Shown: positions 24,968 to 33,760, numbered from the stretch's first letter. The stretch is 64,000 nucleotides of DNA from Streptomyces caniferus (GCF_009811555.1 NZ_BLIN01000003.1:620001-684000); one strand, 5' to 3'. Notes: a model not told the origin generated them from the letters alone. A program made the numbers and translations.

Positions 24968-26881
24968 GTGGCCCGGCGCCCCCTGCCCCGCATCCTGACC
25001 GACAGCGCACCGCTCGCCCGCATGGCCAACAGTCCCTCCCTCGCCCGCAGCCGGGAACTGGCGCGGACCGCCGCCGACAGCGCCTCCGATGTGCTCCATC
25101 CGCTGATCACCATCGGCCGGGGCCTGCGCCGCCTGGGGGCGGCCGGCCGGGGACGCTGGATGGAGACGCCCCGGGAGAGCCGCGGTCCGCTGGCGTTCTT
25201 CGTCGGCGCGTGTGTGCTGGTCATGTGCCTGGTGCCGTACGGACCACTGCTCGCCCTGATCACGGTGATGGGCGCGGGGGCCTGGGCGGGGCGGGAGCGC
25301 ACGCCCGTGGAGACGGGCCCCAGTGAGGCGGAGAGGGAGCGGCTGCAGGCGCTCTACGAGGCGCTGGTGCCGTACTTCTCCGTCGAGGGCGACACCGGTC
25401 CCCTGTACGCGTACGGCGGTGACTGGGAGCGGGCCTTCAGCGAGTACGTCTTCGACGACGCCGGGCGGATCGAGCGACTGCAGCTGAAGTACCCGGCGTA
25501 CTTCACCGATGGCGAGGACCAGTCCCGGGTCCGCATCGAGCAGGTGTTGTACGCCAAGGCCGGCCGGGGCCGGGAGTACCACTTCGGGTGGGACGAGCTG
25601 TCCAATCAGCTCACCCTGACGGCGCTCGGCGCGCTGCCCGCCGATATCGCCGCGCAGCGCTTCGTCACCGCACCGGGCGAGACAGTGCTCGGGTTCACCG
25701 ACCCGGACGCCGTCCAGCGGACCCTGCCGGTCACCGCCGGGGAGGAGACGCGGGATGCGCCGCCGGTGGTCTGGCGTACCGGACCGCGCGCCACCGAACC
25801 GCATCTCCTCGTCCTGGGACAGCCGGGGACGGGCGCCACGACGCTGCTGCGCTCGATCGCGGTGCAGGCGCTGCAGCACGGGGACGTGCTGGTCGTCGAC
25901 GGCAGCGGCACCGGCGAGTACGGCTGCCTGTCCGGGCGCCCCGGCGTGCTGGCGGTGGAGAGCGGTCTCGCGGGGGCGCTGGCGGCGCTGGAGTGGGCGT
26001 CCCACGAGACCGAGCGGCGGCTGATCACGGCGAACCGGGCCCGCCAGGCCGGCCGGGCCGCGCCGGAGGACACCCGGCGGCCGCTGTGGATCATTGCGGA
26101 CCGTCCGACGGCGCTGGCCCATGTCGCGGTCGCGGAGGGCCGGGACGATCCGCAGCGGTGGCTTCAGGTGCCGCTGCGGCACGGCCGGGCCGCGCAGGTC
26201 ACGGTGGTCGTGGCCGACCAGTTCGAGAGCGCCGAGCTGCTCAGCGACCCCGTACGGGCACACACCAAGGCGCGCGTCGTGCTCGGCCCCGCCACGGCGG
26301 AGGAGGTACGGGCGGTGCTCGGGGCGCCGCCGCACACCACGCCGACCGCGAGCGTGCCGCCGGGCCGCGGCTATGCCCGCCTGGGGTCCGCCCCGGTGCT
26401 GCGCCTCCAGGTTCCGGCCACGCCGGACCCGCTCGACGATGCCACCGGCCAGAAGCTCCGGCAGGCCGTCCTGTCCCTGCTGCCGGAGCGTACGGGGCCG
26501 GCCGACGAGGCGGGGCCGGCCGATGAGGCTGAGCTGACCGGCGAGGCGCGGCCGACCGGCCAGGAGGAGCCGGCCGAGCCGGTGACCGGTGGCAAGCCGG
26601 AGGGCGCGGGCGAGTCCGCCGACGCCGCCGGGCCGGTGGACCTCGCCAAGAGCGCCGAAGCCGATCGGCCGGTGCGCCTCCGCAAGTCCCCGGATGCCGA
26701 TGCGACTGCGGAGGCGGAGGGGGACAGCGGCGGCGCGGCGGCCGACGCGGTACCGGCTGCCGGGACGGGCAGCGGGGACACCGCCGAACCCGTGGGCGCT
26801 GCCGGGCGGATGCGGACCGTCGGGGACGGCGCGCCCCGCCCGGTCAACGGCTCGGCAAAGGCCGTCCGCGCGGAGGGATGA
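24968..26881 (+). CDS. sffA: SffA, SpoIIIE/FtsK-like DNA translocase
   Basis: This 637-residue protein starts at GTG 24968 after AGGAG. A membrane segment near residues 75-100 (AFFVGACVLVMCLVPYGPLLAL) is followed by the FtsK/SpoIIIE-type P-loop ATPase: Walker A LGQPGTGATTLL near residue 285 and a Walker B-like DVLVVDGSG. Further ATPase segments are LWIIADRPTALAH and VTVVVADQFESAELL. The C-terminal 130 residues are Ala/Glu/Gly-rich and disordered, with PADEA-type repeats and no recognisable DNA-sequence-reading gamma domain. With smeA upstream, this is the sporulation-specific translocase thought to clear DNA from closing spore septa. The ATPase domain is compact compared with FtsK. Confidence 0.85.
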   Translation: MARRPLPRILTDSAPLARMANSPSLARSRELARTAADSASDVLHPLITIGRGLRRLGAAGRGRWMETPRESRGPLAFFVGACVLVMCLVPYGPLLALITVMGAGAWAGRERTPVETGPSEAERERLQALYEALVPYFSVEGDTGPLYAYGGDWERAFSEYVFDDAGRIERLQLKYPAYFTDGEDQSRVRIEQVLYAKAGRGREYHFGWDELSNQLTLTALGALPADIAAQRFVTAPGETVLGFTDPDAVQRTLPVTAGEETRDAPPVVWRTGPRATEPHLLVLGQPGTGATTLLRSIAVQALQHGDVLVVDGSGTGEYGCLSGRPGVLAVESGLAGALAALEWASHETERRLITANRARQAGRAAPEDTRRPLWIIADRPTALAHVAVAEGRDDPQRWLQVPLRHGRAAQVTVVVADQFESAELLSDPVRAHTKARVVLGPATAEEVRAVLGAPPHTTPTASVPPGRGYARLGSAPVLRLQVPATPDPLDDATGQKLRQAVLSLLPERTGPADEAGPADEAELTGEARPTGQEEPAEPVTGGKPEGAGESADAAGPVDLAKSAEADRPVRLRKSPDADATAEAEGDSGGAAADAVPAAGTGSGDTAEPVGAAGRMRTVGDGAPRPVNGSAKAVRAEG

Positions 26882-26919
26882 GCCCCGTCCGCCCCGCGGG
26901 CCGGTCCGCTGATCCGCCG

Positions 26920-28425
26920 TCAGGCCACGAACGTATGCCGCATCTCCGTGTCGATCGGCGCGCCCGTCGCGACCAGTCGCGCGGCTCCGGCCAGCCGGAC
27001 CGCGGCCTCGTCGGCAACGGCTCCGTTGACCGTGAACGGCAGCCGTACGAAGCCCTCGAAGGCACCGTCGACACCGAACCTCGGGCCGGAGGGCACCCGT
27101 ACCCCGAGCCGCTCCCCCGCCTCGGCGATCCGGGAGCCGGAGAGGCCTCCCGTGCGCGCCCACAGGGTGAGACCGCCGCGGGGGACGCTGAACTCCCAGT
27201 CGGGGAGGTGGCGGTGCAGCGCCTCGACGATCGCGTCGCGGTTCTCGCGGGCCTGCTCGCGGCGGATGTCGATGGCCGCTTCCCAGCCGCCGGTCTGCAG
27301 CAGCGAGGCGATGGCGAGCTGTTCGAGAACCGGTGAGCCCAGATCGGAGTAGGCGCGGGCGGCGACCAGGCTGCGGATGATGTCGGGGGCGGCGCGCACC
27401 CAGCCGATCCGCATCCCGGCCCAGAACGCCTTGCTCGCCGAGCCGACCGTGATCACCGCGCTGCCGGCCGGATCGAAGGCGCAGACCGGACGGGGCGGTG
27501 CGGTGTCCTGGTCCAGCTGGAGTTCGGCCATGGTCTCGTCGACGACGAGCAGGGTGCCGGCCGATCGCGCGGCGTCGACGAGGCGCCGGCGCTGGTCGTC
27601 GGTGGCGAGCGTGCCGGTGGGGTTGTGGAAGTCGGCGACGACATACGCCATCCGGGGCGCGGCATCGCGCATCACCTGGCGCCAGGCCGGGATGTCCCAG
27701 CCGGCCAGCTTGTCGGCGAGCGCGACCGGGACGAGCCGGGCGCCGGCGTCCCGCATCAGCTGGAGGATGTTGGCGTACGACGGGGAATCGACGGCCACCC
27801 GCTCACCGGGGCTCGTACACAGCCGGCAGATCGCGGCCACCGCGCCCATCGCGCCCGTGGTCACCATGATCTGCTCGGGCATGGTGGGGATGCCGCGGGC
27901 GGTGTAGCGGTCGGCGAGGGCCTGGCGCAGGACGGGCAGTCCGGCCGGGTAGTCACCGTGGGTGTGGGCGTAGAGCGGAAGGTCGGCCATCGCGCCCTGG
28001 ACGGCGCGGGTGAGCCAGGGTTCGGGAGCCGGGAGGGCGGCGCAGCCGAGGTCGATCATGGAACCGGCGGCCTCCGGGGGCAGCGGTTCCAGGCCGCGGG
28101 TGGGCAGCGGGTTGCCGGCCGGGACGGCGGTCCAACTGCCCGAGCCGCGCCGGGACTCCAGGAATCCTTCGGCGCGCAGCGCTTCGTAGGCGGCGGCGAC
28201 GGTGGTGCGGCTGACATTGAAGGCCGCGGCCAGCTCGCGCTCGGCGGGCAGGCGCGCGGCGACCGGCACCCTGCCCTCCAGTACGAGCAGGCGGACGCCG
28301 TCGGCGAGGCTGCGGTAGGCGGGCAGCCGGCGCCCGGCCGCGGTGAGTTGGGCATCGCGCGGGTCCTGCGACCGGAGCAGCCGGGCGAGTTGGGGCGCAC
28401 CCACCGCTGAAGTCCACTGAGCCAT
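26920..28425 (-). CDS. MocR-family GntR/aminotransferase regulator (YczR-like)
   Basis: This 501-residue protein starts at ATG 28425. It has a GntR winged helix-turn-helix at about residues 30-100 (LPAERELAAAFNVSRTTVAAAYEALRAEGFLESRRGSGSW). This is fused to a fold-type-I aminotransferase domain with LRQALADRYTARGIPT and ADFHNPTGTL. The lysine region ITVGSASKAFWAGMRIGWVR is expected to hold PLP. MocR proteins use bound PLP as a sensor rather than for catalysis. It is divergent from a YczE-type membrane protein gene, the pairing that defines the YczR subgroup. It probably controls that gene across the 100-bp gap. Confidence 0.9.
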   Translation of the reverse strand: MAQWTSAVGAPQLARLLRSQDPRDAQLTAAGRRLPAYRSLADGVRLLVLEGRVPVAARLPAERELAAAFNVSRTTVAAAYEALRAEGFLESRRGSGSWTAVPAGNPLPTRGLEPLPPEAAGSMIDLGCAALPAPEPWLTRAVQGAMADLPLYAHTHGDYPAGLPVLRQALADRYTARGIPTMPEQIMVTTGAMGAVAAICRLCTSPGERVAVDSPSYANILQLMRDAGARLVPVALADKLAGWDIPAWRQVMRDAAPRMAYVVADFHNPTGTLATDDQRRRLVDAARSAGTLLVVDETMAELQLDQDTAPPRPVCAFDPAGSAVITVGSASKAFWAGMRIGWVRAAPDIIRSLVAARAYSDLGSPVLEQLAIASLLQTGGWEAAIDIRREQARENRDAIVEALHRHLPDWEFSVPRGGLTLWARTGGLSGSRIAEAGERLGVRVPSGPRFGVDGAFEGFVRLPFTVNGAVADEAAVRLAGAARLVATGAPIDTEMRHTFVA

Positions 28426-28525
28426 GAAGATCAGTCCACCTTCCCCGAATTGGCTCTACTTACCGAGCCCGGACATGCCACATGGTGTCATGCGTCGGTC
28501 CAATCCTGCCAGGAGGGGGAAAATC

Positions 28526-29209
28526 GTGCCCATATTCAGGGAAACCGGCCCGGGAAGGGGACTGCCGGTGCGCCGGCTGGTCCAGCTCTACACGGGCCTG
28601 ACGCTGTACGGCGTGAGCATGGGCCTGATGCTGCGGGCCGATCTCGGCCTGGAGCCGTGGAGCGTACTGAACCAGGGCATATCTCGCCATACGGGACTGA
28701 CGATCGGCACGGTCACCATCGTGTCCGGCGTGCTGATCCTGCTGCTGTGGATCCCGCTGCGCCAGCGGCCCGGCCTGGGCACGGTGTCCAATGTGGTGAT
28801 CCTCGGGCTGGTGATGGACGCGACGCTGGCCTGGACTCCGGAGCTGCACGCGCTGGGCGCGCGCATCCCGCTGCTGGTGGGCGCCGTCCTCCTCAACGGC
28901 GCCGCGACCGGTCTGTACATCTCCGCCCGTTTCGGTCCGGGGCCGCGGGACGGGCTGATGACCGGGCTGCATCTGCGGACCGGCCGCCCGGTGCGGCTGG
29001 TGCGGACCTGCATCGAGGTGACGGTGCTGGCGACCGGCTTCCTGCTCGGCGGGTCCGTCGGGGCCGGCACGGTGGTCTATGCGCTGGCCATCGGGCCGCT
29101 GGCGCAGTTCTTCCTCCGCCGCTTCGCGATCGAGGACGGGACCGTGACGCCCTCACCGGGGGTGGCCCGCGGAGAGGCTTCACCCGAGCACGCGATACTG
29201 CCGGAGTGA
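28526..29209 (+). CDS. YczE/YitT-type integral membrane protein
   Basis: This 227-residue protein starts at GTG 28526, chosen for the very strong AGGAGGGGG nine bases upstream. It has about five membrane segments (LYTGLTLYGVSMGLMLRADLG, VTIVSGVLILLLWIPL, IPLLVGAVLLNGAATGLYIS). The diagnostic stretches are LGLEPWSVLNQG and FGPGPRDGLMTGLHLRTGR. It is paired with the divergent MocR regulator, and its stop overlaps the GDPD gene by 4 bp. The transported or sensed substrate is unknown; the PLP-binding regulator hints at a vitamin B6 or amino-group connection (inference). Confidence 0.85.
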   Translation: MPIFRETGPGRGLPVRRLVQLYTGLTLYGVSMGLMLRADLGLEPWSVLNQGISRHTGLTIGTVTIVSGVLILLLWIPLRQRPGLGTVSNVVILGLVMDATLAWTPELHALGARIPLLVGAVLLNGAATGLYISARFGPGPRDGLMTGLHLRTGRPVRLVRTCIEVTVLATGFLLGGSVGAGTVVYALAIGPLAQFFLRRFAIEDGTVTPSPGVARGEASPEHAILPE

Positions 29210-30006
29210 CCCCAGCGATACGCATCCGCCACCCCTATCTCGACCACCCCGTACCGCTCCCCTTCGCCCACCGGGGCGGGGCGGCCGAGGGCCTGGAGAA
29301 CACCGCCGCCGCCTTCCGCCGCGCGGTCGGCCTCGGCTACCGCTATCTGGAGACCGATGTGCATGCCACATCGGACGGCAGGCTCGTCGCCTTCCACGAC
29401 GCGACGCTCGACCGCGTCACCGACACCCGCGGCGCGATCGGGCAGCTCCCCTGGCGGGCGGTGAGCCGGGCCCGGGTCGGCGGCCGGGAGCCGCTGCCGC
29501 TGTTCGAGGAGCTGCTGGAGGAGTTCCCCGACGCCCGCTGGAACGTCGACCTCAAGGCGGACGCCGCCCTCGCGCCGCTGCTCGGCCTGCTGCGCCGCAC
29601 CAACGCCTGGGACCGGGTGTGTGTCGGTTCGTTCTCGGAGGCCCGGGTGGCCCGCGCCCAGCGGCTGGCCGGACGGCGGATGGCGAGCTCGCTCGGCACC
29701 CGCGGCGTGGCCGGCCTGCGGCTGCGGTCCTACGGCCGCGGGGTGCTGCCGCTGGACCGGCTGCTGGGGGCTGCGGTACGGCGCAGCGCGGTCTGCGTGC
29801 AGGTCCCCGAGCGGCAGTCCGGCCTCCCCGTCGTCGATCCGCTCTTCCTGCGCGCCGCGCACGCCCTGGGCATGCAGGTCCATGTCTGGACGGTCAATGA
29901 CGCGGATCGGATGGCGGCACTCCTGGACCTCGGCGTGGATGGCATCATGACGGACCACATCGAGACGCTGCGGACGGTACTGACCGAGCGAGGGTGCTGG
30001 ATCTAG
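29206..30006 (+). CDS. Glycerophosphodiester phosphodiesterase
   Basis: This 266-residue protein starts at GTG 29206, overlapping the previous TGA (GTGA). GDPD TIM-barrel motifs are complete: FAHRGGAAEGLENTAAAF near the N-terminus (catalytic His), ETDVHATSDGRLVAFHDATL (metal-binding Glu/Asp and second His), WNVDLKAD, and the C-terminal HVWTVNDADRMAALLDLGVDGIMTD. It hydrolyses glycerophosphodiesters to glycerol-3-phosphate and an alcohol. No signal peptide, so probably cytoplasmic. It is translationally coupled to the YczE-type gene. Confidence 0.93.
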   Translation: MTPAIRIRHPYLDHPVPLPFAHRGGAAEGLENTAAAFRRAVGLGYRYLETDVHATSDGRLVAFHDATLDRVTDTRGAIGQLPWRAVSRARVGGREPLPLFEELLEEFPDARWNVDLKADAALAPLLGLLRRTNAWDRVCVGSFSEARVARAQRLAGRRMASSLGTRGVAGLRLRSYGRGVLPLDRLLGAAVRRSAVCVQVPERQSGLPVVDPLFLRAAHALGMQVHVWTVNDADRMAALLDLGVDGIMTDHIETLRTVLTERGCWI

Positions 30007-30122
30007 GGCGGACACGCCCCGGCGCGATGCGCCCCGGACGGCAGGTGCGGACACGCTCGGGTGCCCGGGACCCTCGGCCGTCGGCCGCCGCGGTGCAGGG
30101 GGACAGGAAGACGGGGGTGGGC

Positions 30123-31490
30123 GTGGAGAGCGCACAGGCCGTGGCCGAGGGCGTGGACGATGCGGCCGCCCGGCGCCGTGAACAGCGCGGCTGGTACTGG
30201 TACGACTGGGCCAACAGCGTCTATTCGACGACCGTCCTGACCGTGTTCCTGGGGCCGTATCTGACCTCGGTGGCGAAGGCCGCGGCGGACTCGGACGGCT
30301 TTGTGCACCCTTTGGGCATCCCGGTGCGCGCGGGCTCCTTCTACGCGTACGCGGTGTCCGCGTCGCTGCTGCTGTCGGTGCTGGCGATGCCGCTCGCCGG
30401 GGCGCTGGCCGACCGGACCGGGCGGAAGAAGCCGCTGCTGGGCTGCTGCGCCTACACGGGTGCCGCGGCGACCACGGGGATGTTCTTCCTGGACGGCGAG
30501 CGCTATCTGCTGGGCGGTGCGCTGCTGGTCCTCGCGAATGTGTCGTTCGTGGTGTCGATGATGCTCTACAACTCCTTCCTGCCGCAGATCGCCCGGCCCG
30601 ACGAACGGGACGCGGTCTCCTCCCGCGGCTGGGCGTTCGGCTACGCGGCCGGGGCGCTGGTCCTCGTCGCCAATCTGGTCCTCTACGGCGCGCACGACTC
30701 CTTCGGCCTGTCCACGGGCACGGCGGTGCGTATCTGCCTGGCCTCGGCGGGCCTGTGGTGGGGCGCGTTCTCGGTGATTCCGCTGCGCCGGCTGCGCGAC
30801 CGGCGGGCAGCGGCCGAGGCGCCCGCCGCGGCCGGCGCCGCCACGCTCGGCCAGGGATGGCGGCAACTGCGGGAGACGCTGCGCACCATGCGCCGCCATC
30901 CCCTCACCCTTTCCTTCCTCCTCGCCTACCTCGTCTACAACGACGGGGTGCAGACGGTGATCACCCAGGCCTCCGTGTACGGGTCCGAGGAGCTCGGCCT
31001 TGACCAGACGACGCTGATCGTGGCGGTCCTCCTGGTCCAGGTGCTGGCCGCGGCGGGCGCCCTGCTGATGGGGCGCCTCGCCGGACGGTACGGCGCACAG
31101 CGGACGATCCTGGGCTCGCTGGTGGCGTGGGTGCTGACGATCGCGGCCGGCTACTTCCTGCCCGCACGGGCACCCGGGTGGTTCTTCGGGCTGGCCGTCG
31201 GCATCGGCCTGGTCCTGGGCGGAAGCCAGGCGTTGTCCCGTTCGCTCTTCTCCCATCTGGTGCCGCGCGGCAAAGAGGCGGAATACTTCTCCGCGTACGA
31301 GATGAGCGACCGGGGGGTGAGCTGGCTGGGACCACTGGTGTTCGGGGTGGCCTATCAGCTCACCGGGAGCTACCGGGATGCGATCGTGTCCCTGGTGGCG
31401 TTCTTTGTGATCGGATTTGTCCTGTTGGCAAGGGTGCCGGTGGGGCGGGCGATCGCCGCGGCCGGAAATCCGGTGCCTGACCGGATTTAG
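30123..31490 (+). CDS. MFS transporter, Atg22/UMF1-like
   Basis: This roughly 455-residue, 12-helix transporter starts at GTG 30123; a GTG about 30 bases upstream is an alternative. The REQRGWYWYDWANSVYSTTV opening and ALADRTGRKKPLLG between helices 2 and 3 are typical of the UMF1/Atg22-like branch of the major facilitator superfamily. So are YNSFLPQIARPDERDAVSSRGWAFGYAAGAL and GGSQALSRSLFSHLVPRGKEAEYFS. Related fungal vacuolar proteins export amino acids; the bacterial substrate is not known. It is the third gene rightward of the MocR promoter, and the gap of about 115 bp after GDPD may hold its own promoter. Confidence 0.88.
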   Translation: MESAQAVAEGVDDAAARRREQRGWYWYDWANSVYSTTVLTVFLGPYLTSVAKAAADSDGFVHPLGIPVRAGSFYAYAVSASLLLSVLAMPLAGALADRTGRKKPLLGCCAYTGAAATTGMFFLDGERYLLGGALLVLANVSFVVSMMLYNSFLPQIARPDERDAVSSRGWAFGYAAGALVLVANLVLYGAHDSFGLSTGTAVRICLASAGLWWGAFSVIPLRRLRDRRAAAEAPAAAGAATLGQGWRQLRETLRTMRRHPLTLSFLLAYLVYNDGVQTVITQASVYGSEELGLDQTTLIVAVLLVQVLAAAGALLMGRLAGRYGAQRTILGSLVAWVLTIAAGYFLPARAPGWFFGLAVGIGLVLGGSQALSRSLFSHLVPRGKEAEYFSAYEMSDRGVSWLGPLVFGVAYQLTGSYRDAIVSLVAFFVIGFVLLARVPVGRAIAAAGNPVPDRI

Positions 31491-31715
31491 TCCCAGGGCG
31501 CGCGGGGCGGTAGTGTACGCCTTTGGCTCACCAGGCGGACCGTTACTGCGCGCTTGACTAGGGAAGGCGCTGGGTGACATCTGCTGCTAGATGTGACAAA
31601 CCGGGCGCTGGTGGGTACAACAAGGGGCGGCACGAAGGAAGGCAGCGGCGCACAGCGCCTCCATCATGGGCGGTGGTGGGCGACGGGTGGGCGCATGTCC
31701 CGAATTTCGATTACG

Positions 31716-31741
31716 GGAATCTTCACCGCCGACCGGACGTT
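31716..31741 (+). promoter_or_regulatory. Sigma-R-type promoter of rbpA
   Basis: GGAAT (31716-31720), exactly 18 bases, then GTT (31739-31741) is a perfect match to the SigR consensus GGAAT-N18-GTT. It lies 62 bp upstream of the rbpA start. SigR control of rbpA under thiol-oxidative stress is known in S. coelicolor. Confidence 0.8.
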
Positions 31742-31802
31742 GACCGGATGACGACGACAGCGACACCTGTCCTGTGGGCGACAAGCCCGGGAGGCACGAT
31801 TC

Positions 31803-32180
31803 ATGAGTGAGCGAGCTCTCCGCGGCACGCGACTCGTGGTGACCAGCTACGAGACCGACCGCGGCATCGACCTGGCCCCGCGCCAGGCGGTGGAGTACGC
31901 ATGCCAGAACGGACATCGATTCGAGATGCCGTTCTCGGTTGAGGCCGAGATTCCGCCGGAGTGGGAGTGCAAGGTATGTGGTGCACCTTCGCTTCTGGTG
32001 GATGGCGATGGCCCTGAGGAGAAGAAGGGTAAGCCCGCGCGTACGCACTGGGACATGCTCATGGAGCGGCGCACCCGCGAGGAGCTCGAGGAGGTGCTGG
32101 CCGAACGGCTGGCAGTCCTGCGCTCCGGCACCATGAACATTGCCGTGCATCCGCGCGACAGCAACCGCAAGTCCGCCTGA
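31803..32180 (+). CDS. rbpA: RNA polymerase-binding protein RbpA
   Basis: This 125-residue protein starts at ATG 31803 after GGGAGG. The sequence is the conserved actinobacterial RbpA: GTRLVVTSYETDRGIDLAPRQ at the N-terminus and a core domain with a CxxH/CxxC-type metal site (VEYACQNGHRFEMPF, then EWECKVCGAPS). The basic linker KKGKPARTHWDMLMERRT and the sigma-interaction region ELEEVLAERLAVLR complete it. RbpA stabilises the open complex with principal sigma factors and raises basal rifampicin resistance. It is monocistronic, driven by a sigma-R promoter and closed by a strong terminator. Confidence 0.97.
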   Translation: MSERALRGTRLVVTSYETDRGIDLAPRQAVEYACQNGHRFEMPFSVEAEIPPEWECKVCGAPSLLVDGDGPEEKKGKPARTHWDMLMERRTREELEEVLAERLAVLRSGTMNIAVHPRDSNRKSA

Positions 32181-32207
32181 CAACGGACCTGCGCCAAGCA
32201 GCACGAA

Positions 32208-32244
32208 GGGCCGGGGCCACCGCACTGCGCGGTGGCCCCGGCCC
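32208..32244 (+). terminator. rbpA terminator
   Basis: A 16-bp perfect stem (32208-32223 and 32229-32244) encloses the loop ACTGC and is followed by TTGCTGCGTCTTT. It lies 28 bp after the rbpA stop. Confidence 0.9.
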
Positions 32245-32261
32245 TTGCTGCGTCTTTGACC

Positions 32262-32304
32262 CTTGCCACGTCGCCCGCCCGCTCGGGGCGGGCGACGTGG
32301 CAAG
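32262..32304 (-). terminator. fxsA terminator
   Basis: A 19-bp perfect stem (CTTGCCACGTCGCCCGCCC at 32262-32280, complement at 32286-32304) with loop GCTCG lies 15 bp beyond the fxsA stop. With the rbpA hairpin 17 bp away it separates the two convergent genes. Confidence 0.88.
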
Positions 32305-32319
32305 GCCGGCCGGTCGGCC

Positions 32320-32922
32320 TCAGCCGGTCAGCGGCGGGTCCTGACGGCGCGGGGCGGACGGCTCGTCGTCACGGATGACCTCGCCCTGGACGACCTTGCC
32401 GTCGGGGCGGTGCATCCGGGCCTGCTGGAAGGCGTCGCCGAACGAGCCCGGCGCGTAGCCCGTGCGCCGGTTCAGCAGCTTCTCGGTCCGGCGCTGGATC
32501 AGCTTCCCGGTCGGCGGGAAGAGGAAGAGCAGCCCCAGTGCGTCGGACACCAGCCCGGGGAGCATCAGCAGCAGCCCGCCGGCCATCGGGAGCGTGTTGC
32601 CGCTGCCCGGCTTGCTGTCCCCGGAGGCTCGCTTGCCGGACGAGGCGGCGTCGCCGGGAGCCGACGGACCGCCGGTGGCCTGCAGGCTCTCCGCGAGGTT
32701 GCGCCAGGCACGACGGCCGGCCCGCTTGACCACATAACCGCCGACGATCACCCCGGCGACCAGCAGGAGAAAGACCGTCAGGCCGTTGGTGGCCCCGGCG
32801 ACCACGGTCAGCAGCCAGATCTCCAGGACCATCCAGGCGGCAATGCCCAAGGGAACGAACCGGCGGGCGCGCGAGCGCTGGGGCGGGCGGGGACTCGGCG
32901 ATGGCGTGGCTCCGAACGTCAT
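32320..32922 (-). CDS. fxsA: FxsA-family membrane protein
   Basis: This 200-residue protein starts at ATG 32922. The FxsA domain spans the hydrophobic segments RFVPLGIAAWMVLEIWLLTVVAG and TVFLLLVAGVIVGGYVVKRAG, then NTLPMAGGLLLMLPGLVSDALG, LLFLFPPTGKLIQRR and a basic tail. A Gly/Ser-rich insert of about 25 residues separates the second and third segments. FxsA alleviates F-factor exclusion of phage T7 in E. coli when overproduced; its normal role is unknown. It sits between rbpA and the polyprenol-mannose genes. Confidence 0.92.
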   Translation of the reverse strand: MTFGATPSPSPRPPQRSRARRFVPLGIAAWMVLEIWLLTVVAGATNGLTVFLLLVAGVIVGGYVVKRAGRRAWRNLAESLQATGGPSAPGDAASSGKRASGDSKPGSGNTLPMAGGLLLMLPGLVSDALGLLFLFPPTGKLIQRRTEKLLNRRTGYAPGSFGDAFQQARMHRPDGKVVQGEVIRDDEPSAPRRQDPPLTG

Positions 32923-33004
32923 GCCTCAAGTGTGCCTGGCCCCCGCCGTCACCCCCGGTGAGGGTCGCGCGGGACGGATCATCTCCGGGCCGCCGGGCGC
33001 GGCG

Positions 33005-33760
33005 TCAGCGGCCGCGGATCTTGTCCACCCGGGAACCGACGCCCCAGGCCGTGACCCGCCACAGCGCCTCCACGACGATGTCGCGGCTCATCTTGCTGTC
33101 GCCCAGTTCCCGTTCGACGAACGTGATCGGCACCTCGACGACGTGGTAGCCGGCCTGCACGGCACGGCGGGCGAGGTCGACCTGGAAGCAGTAGCCCTGC
33201 GAGGCCACGTCGTCCAGACCCAGCCCCTTGAGGGCCTCGGCGCGAAAGGCACGGTAGCCGCCGGTGATGTCGCGCAGCGGCAGGTCCAGCGCCAGCCGCG
33301 AGTACGTGCTGCCCCCGCGGGAGATGAGCTGGCGGTACTTGGGCCAGTTGACGGTGCGGCCACCGGGCACCCAGCGCGACCCGAGGACGAGATCGGCGCC
33401 CTTGAGGGCGGTGAGCAGCCGCGGCAGCTCCTCGGGCTGGTGCGAGCCGTCGGCGTCCATCTCGACCAGCACGTCGTAGCCGTGGTCGATGCCCCAGTGG
33501 AAGCCCGCGAGGTAGGCGGCGCCGAGGCCTTCCTTGCCCTTGCGGTGCAGGACGTGGACCTGCTCGTCGTCGGCGGCCAGTTCGTCGGCGAGCTTGCCGG
33601 TGCCGTCCGGGCTGTTGTCGTCCGCGACGAGGACATGCGCCGTGGGGACGGCGGACCGCACCCGCGAGACGATCGGCTTGATGTTCTCCGCCTCGTTGTA
33701 CGTCGGAATGATCACCAACGTGGTGCCGAGCGGACCGTACTGCCGCTGCCCGTCTGTCAC
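33005..33760 (-). CDS. ppm1: Polyprenol monophosphomannose synthase (GT2)
   Basis: This 251-residue GT-A-fold family-2 glycosyltransferase has LVIIPTYNEAENIKPIVSRV at the N-terminus, VLVADDNSPDGTGKLAD, the metal-binding VEMDADGSHQPEELPRLL and YRAFRAEALKGLGLDD. This is the dolichol/polyprenol-phosphate mannose synthase pattern. It transfers mannose from GDP-mannose to polyprenyl phosphate, providing the donor for protein O-mannosylation and phiC31 phage receptor formation in Streptomyces. The GTG start at 33760 overlaps the lnt stop (GTGA). In mycobacteria the two activities are domains of one protein, so the overlap preserves a functional pairing. Confidence 0.93.
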   Translation of the reverse strand: MTDGQRQYGPLGTTLVIIPTYNEAENIKPIVSRVRSAVPTAHVLVADDNSPDGTGKLADELAADDEQVHVLHRKGKEGLGAAYLAGFHWGIDHGYDVLVEMDADGSHQPEELPRLLTALKGADLVLGSRWVPGGRTVNWPKYRQLISRGGSTYSRLALDLPLRDITGGYRAFRAEALKGLGLDDVASQGYCFQVDLARRAVQAGYHVVEVPITFVERELGDSKMSRDIVVEALWRVTAWGVGSRVDKIRGR

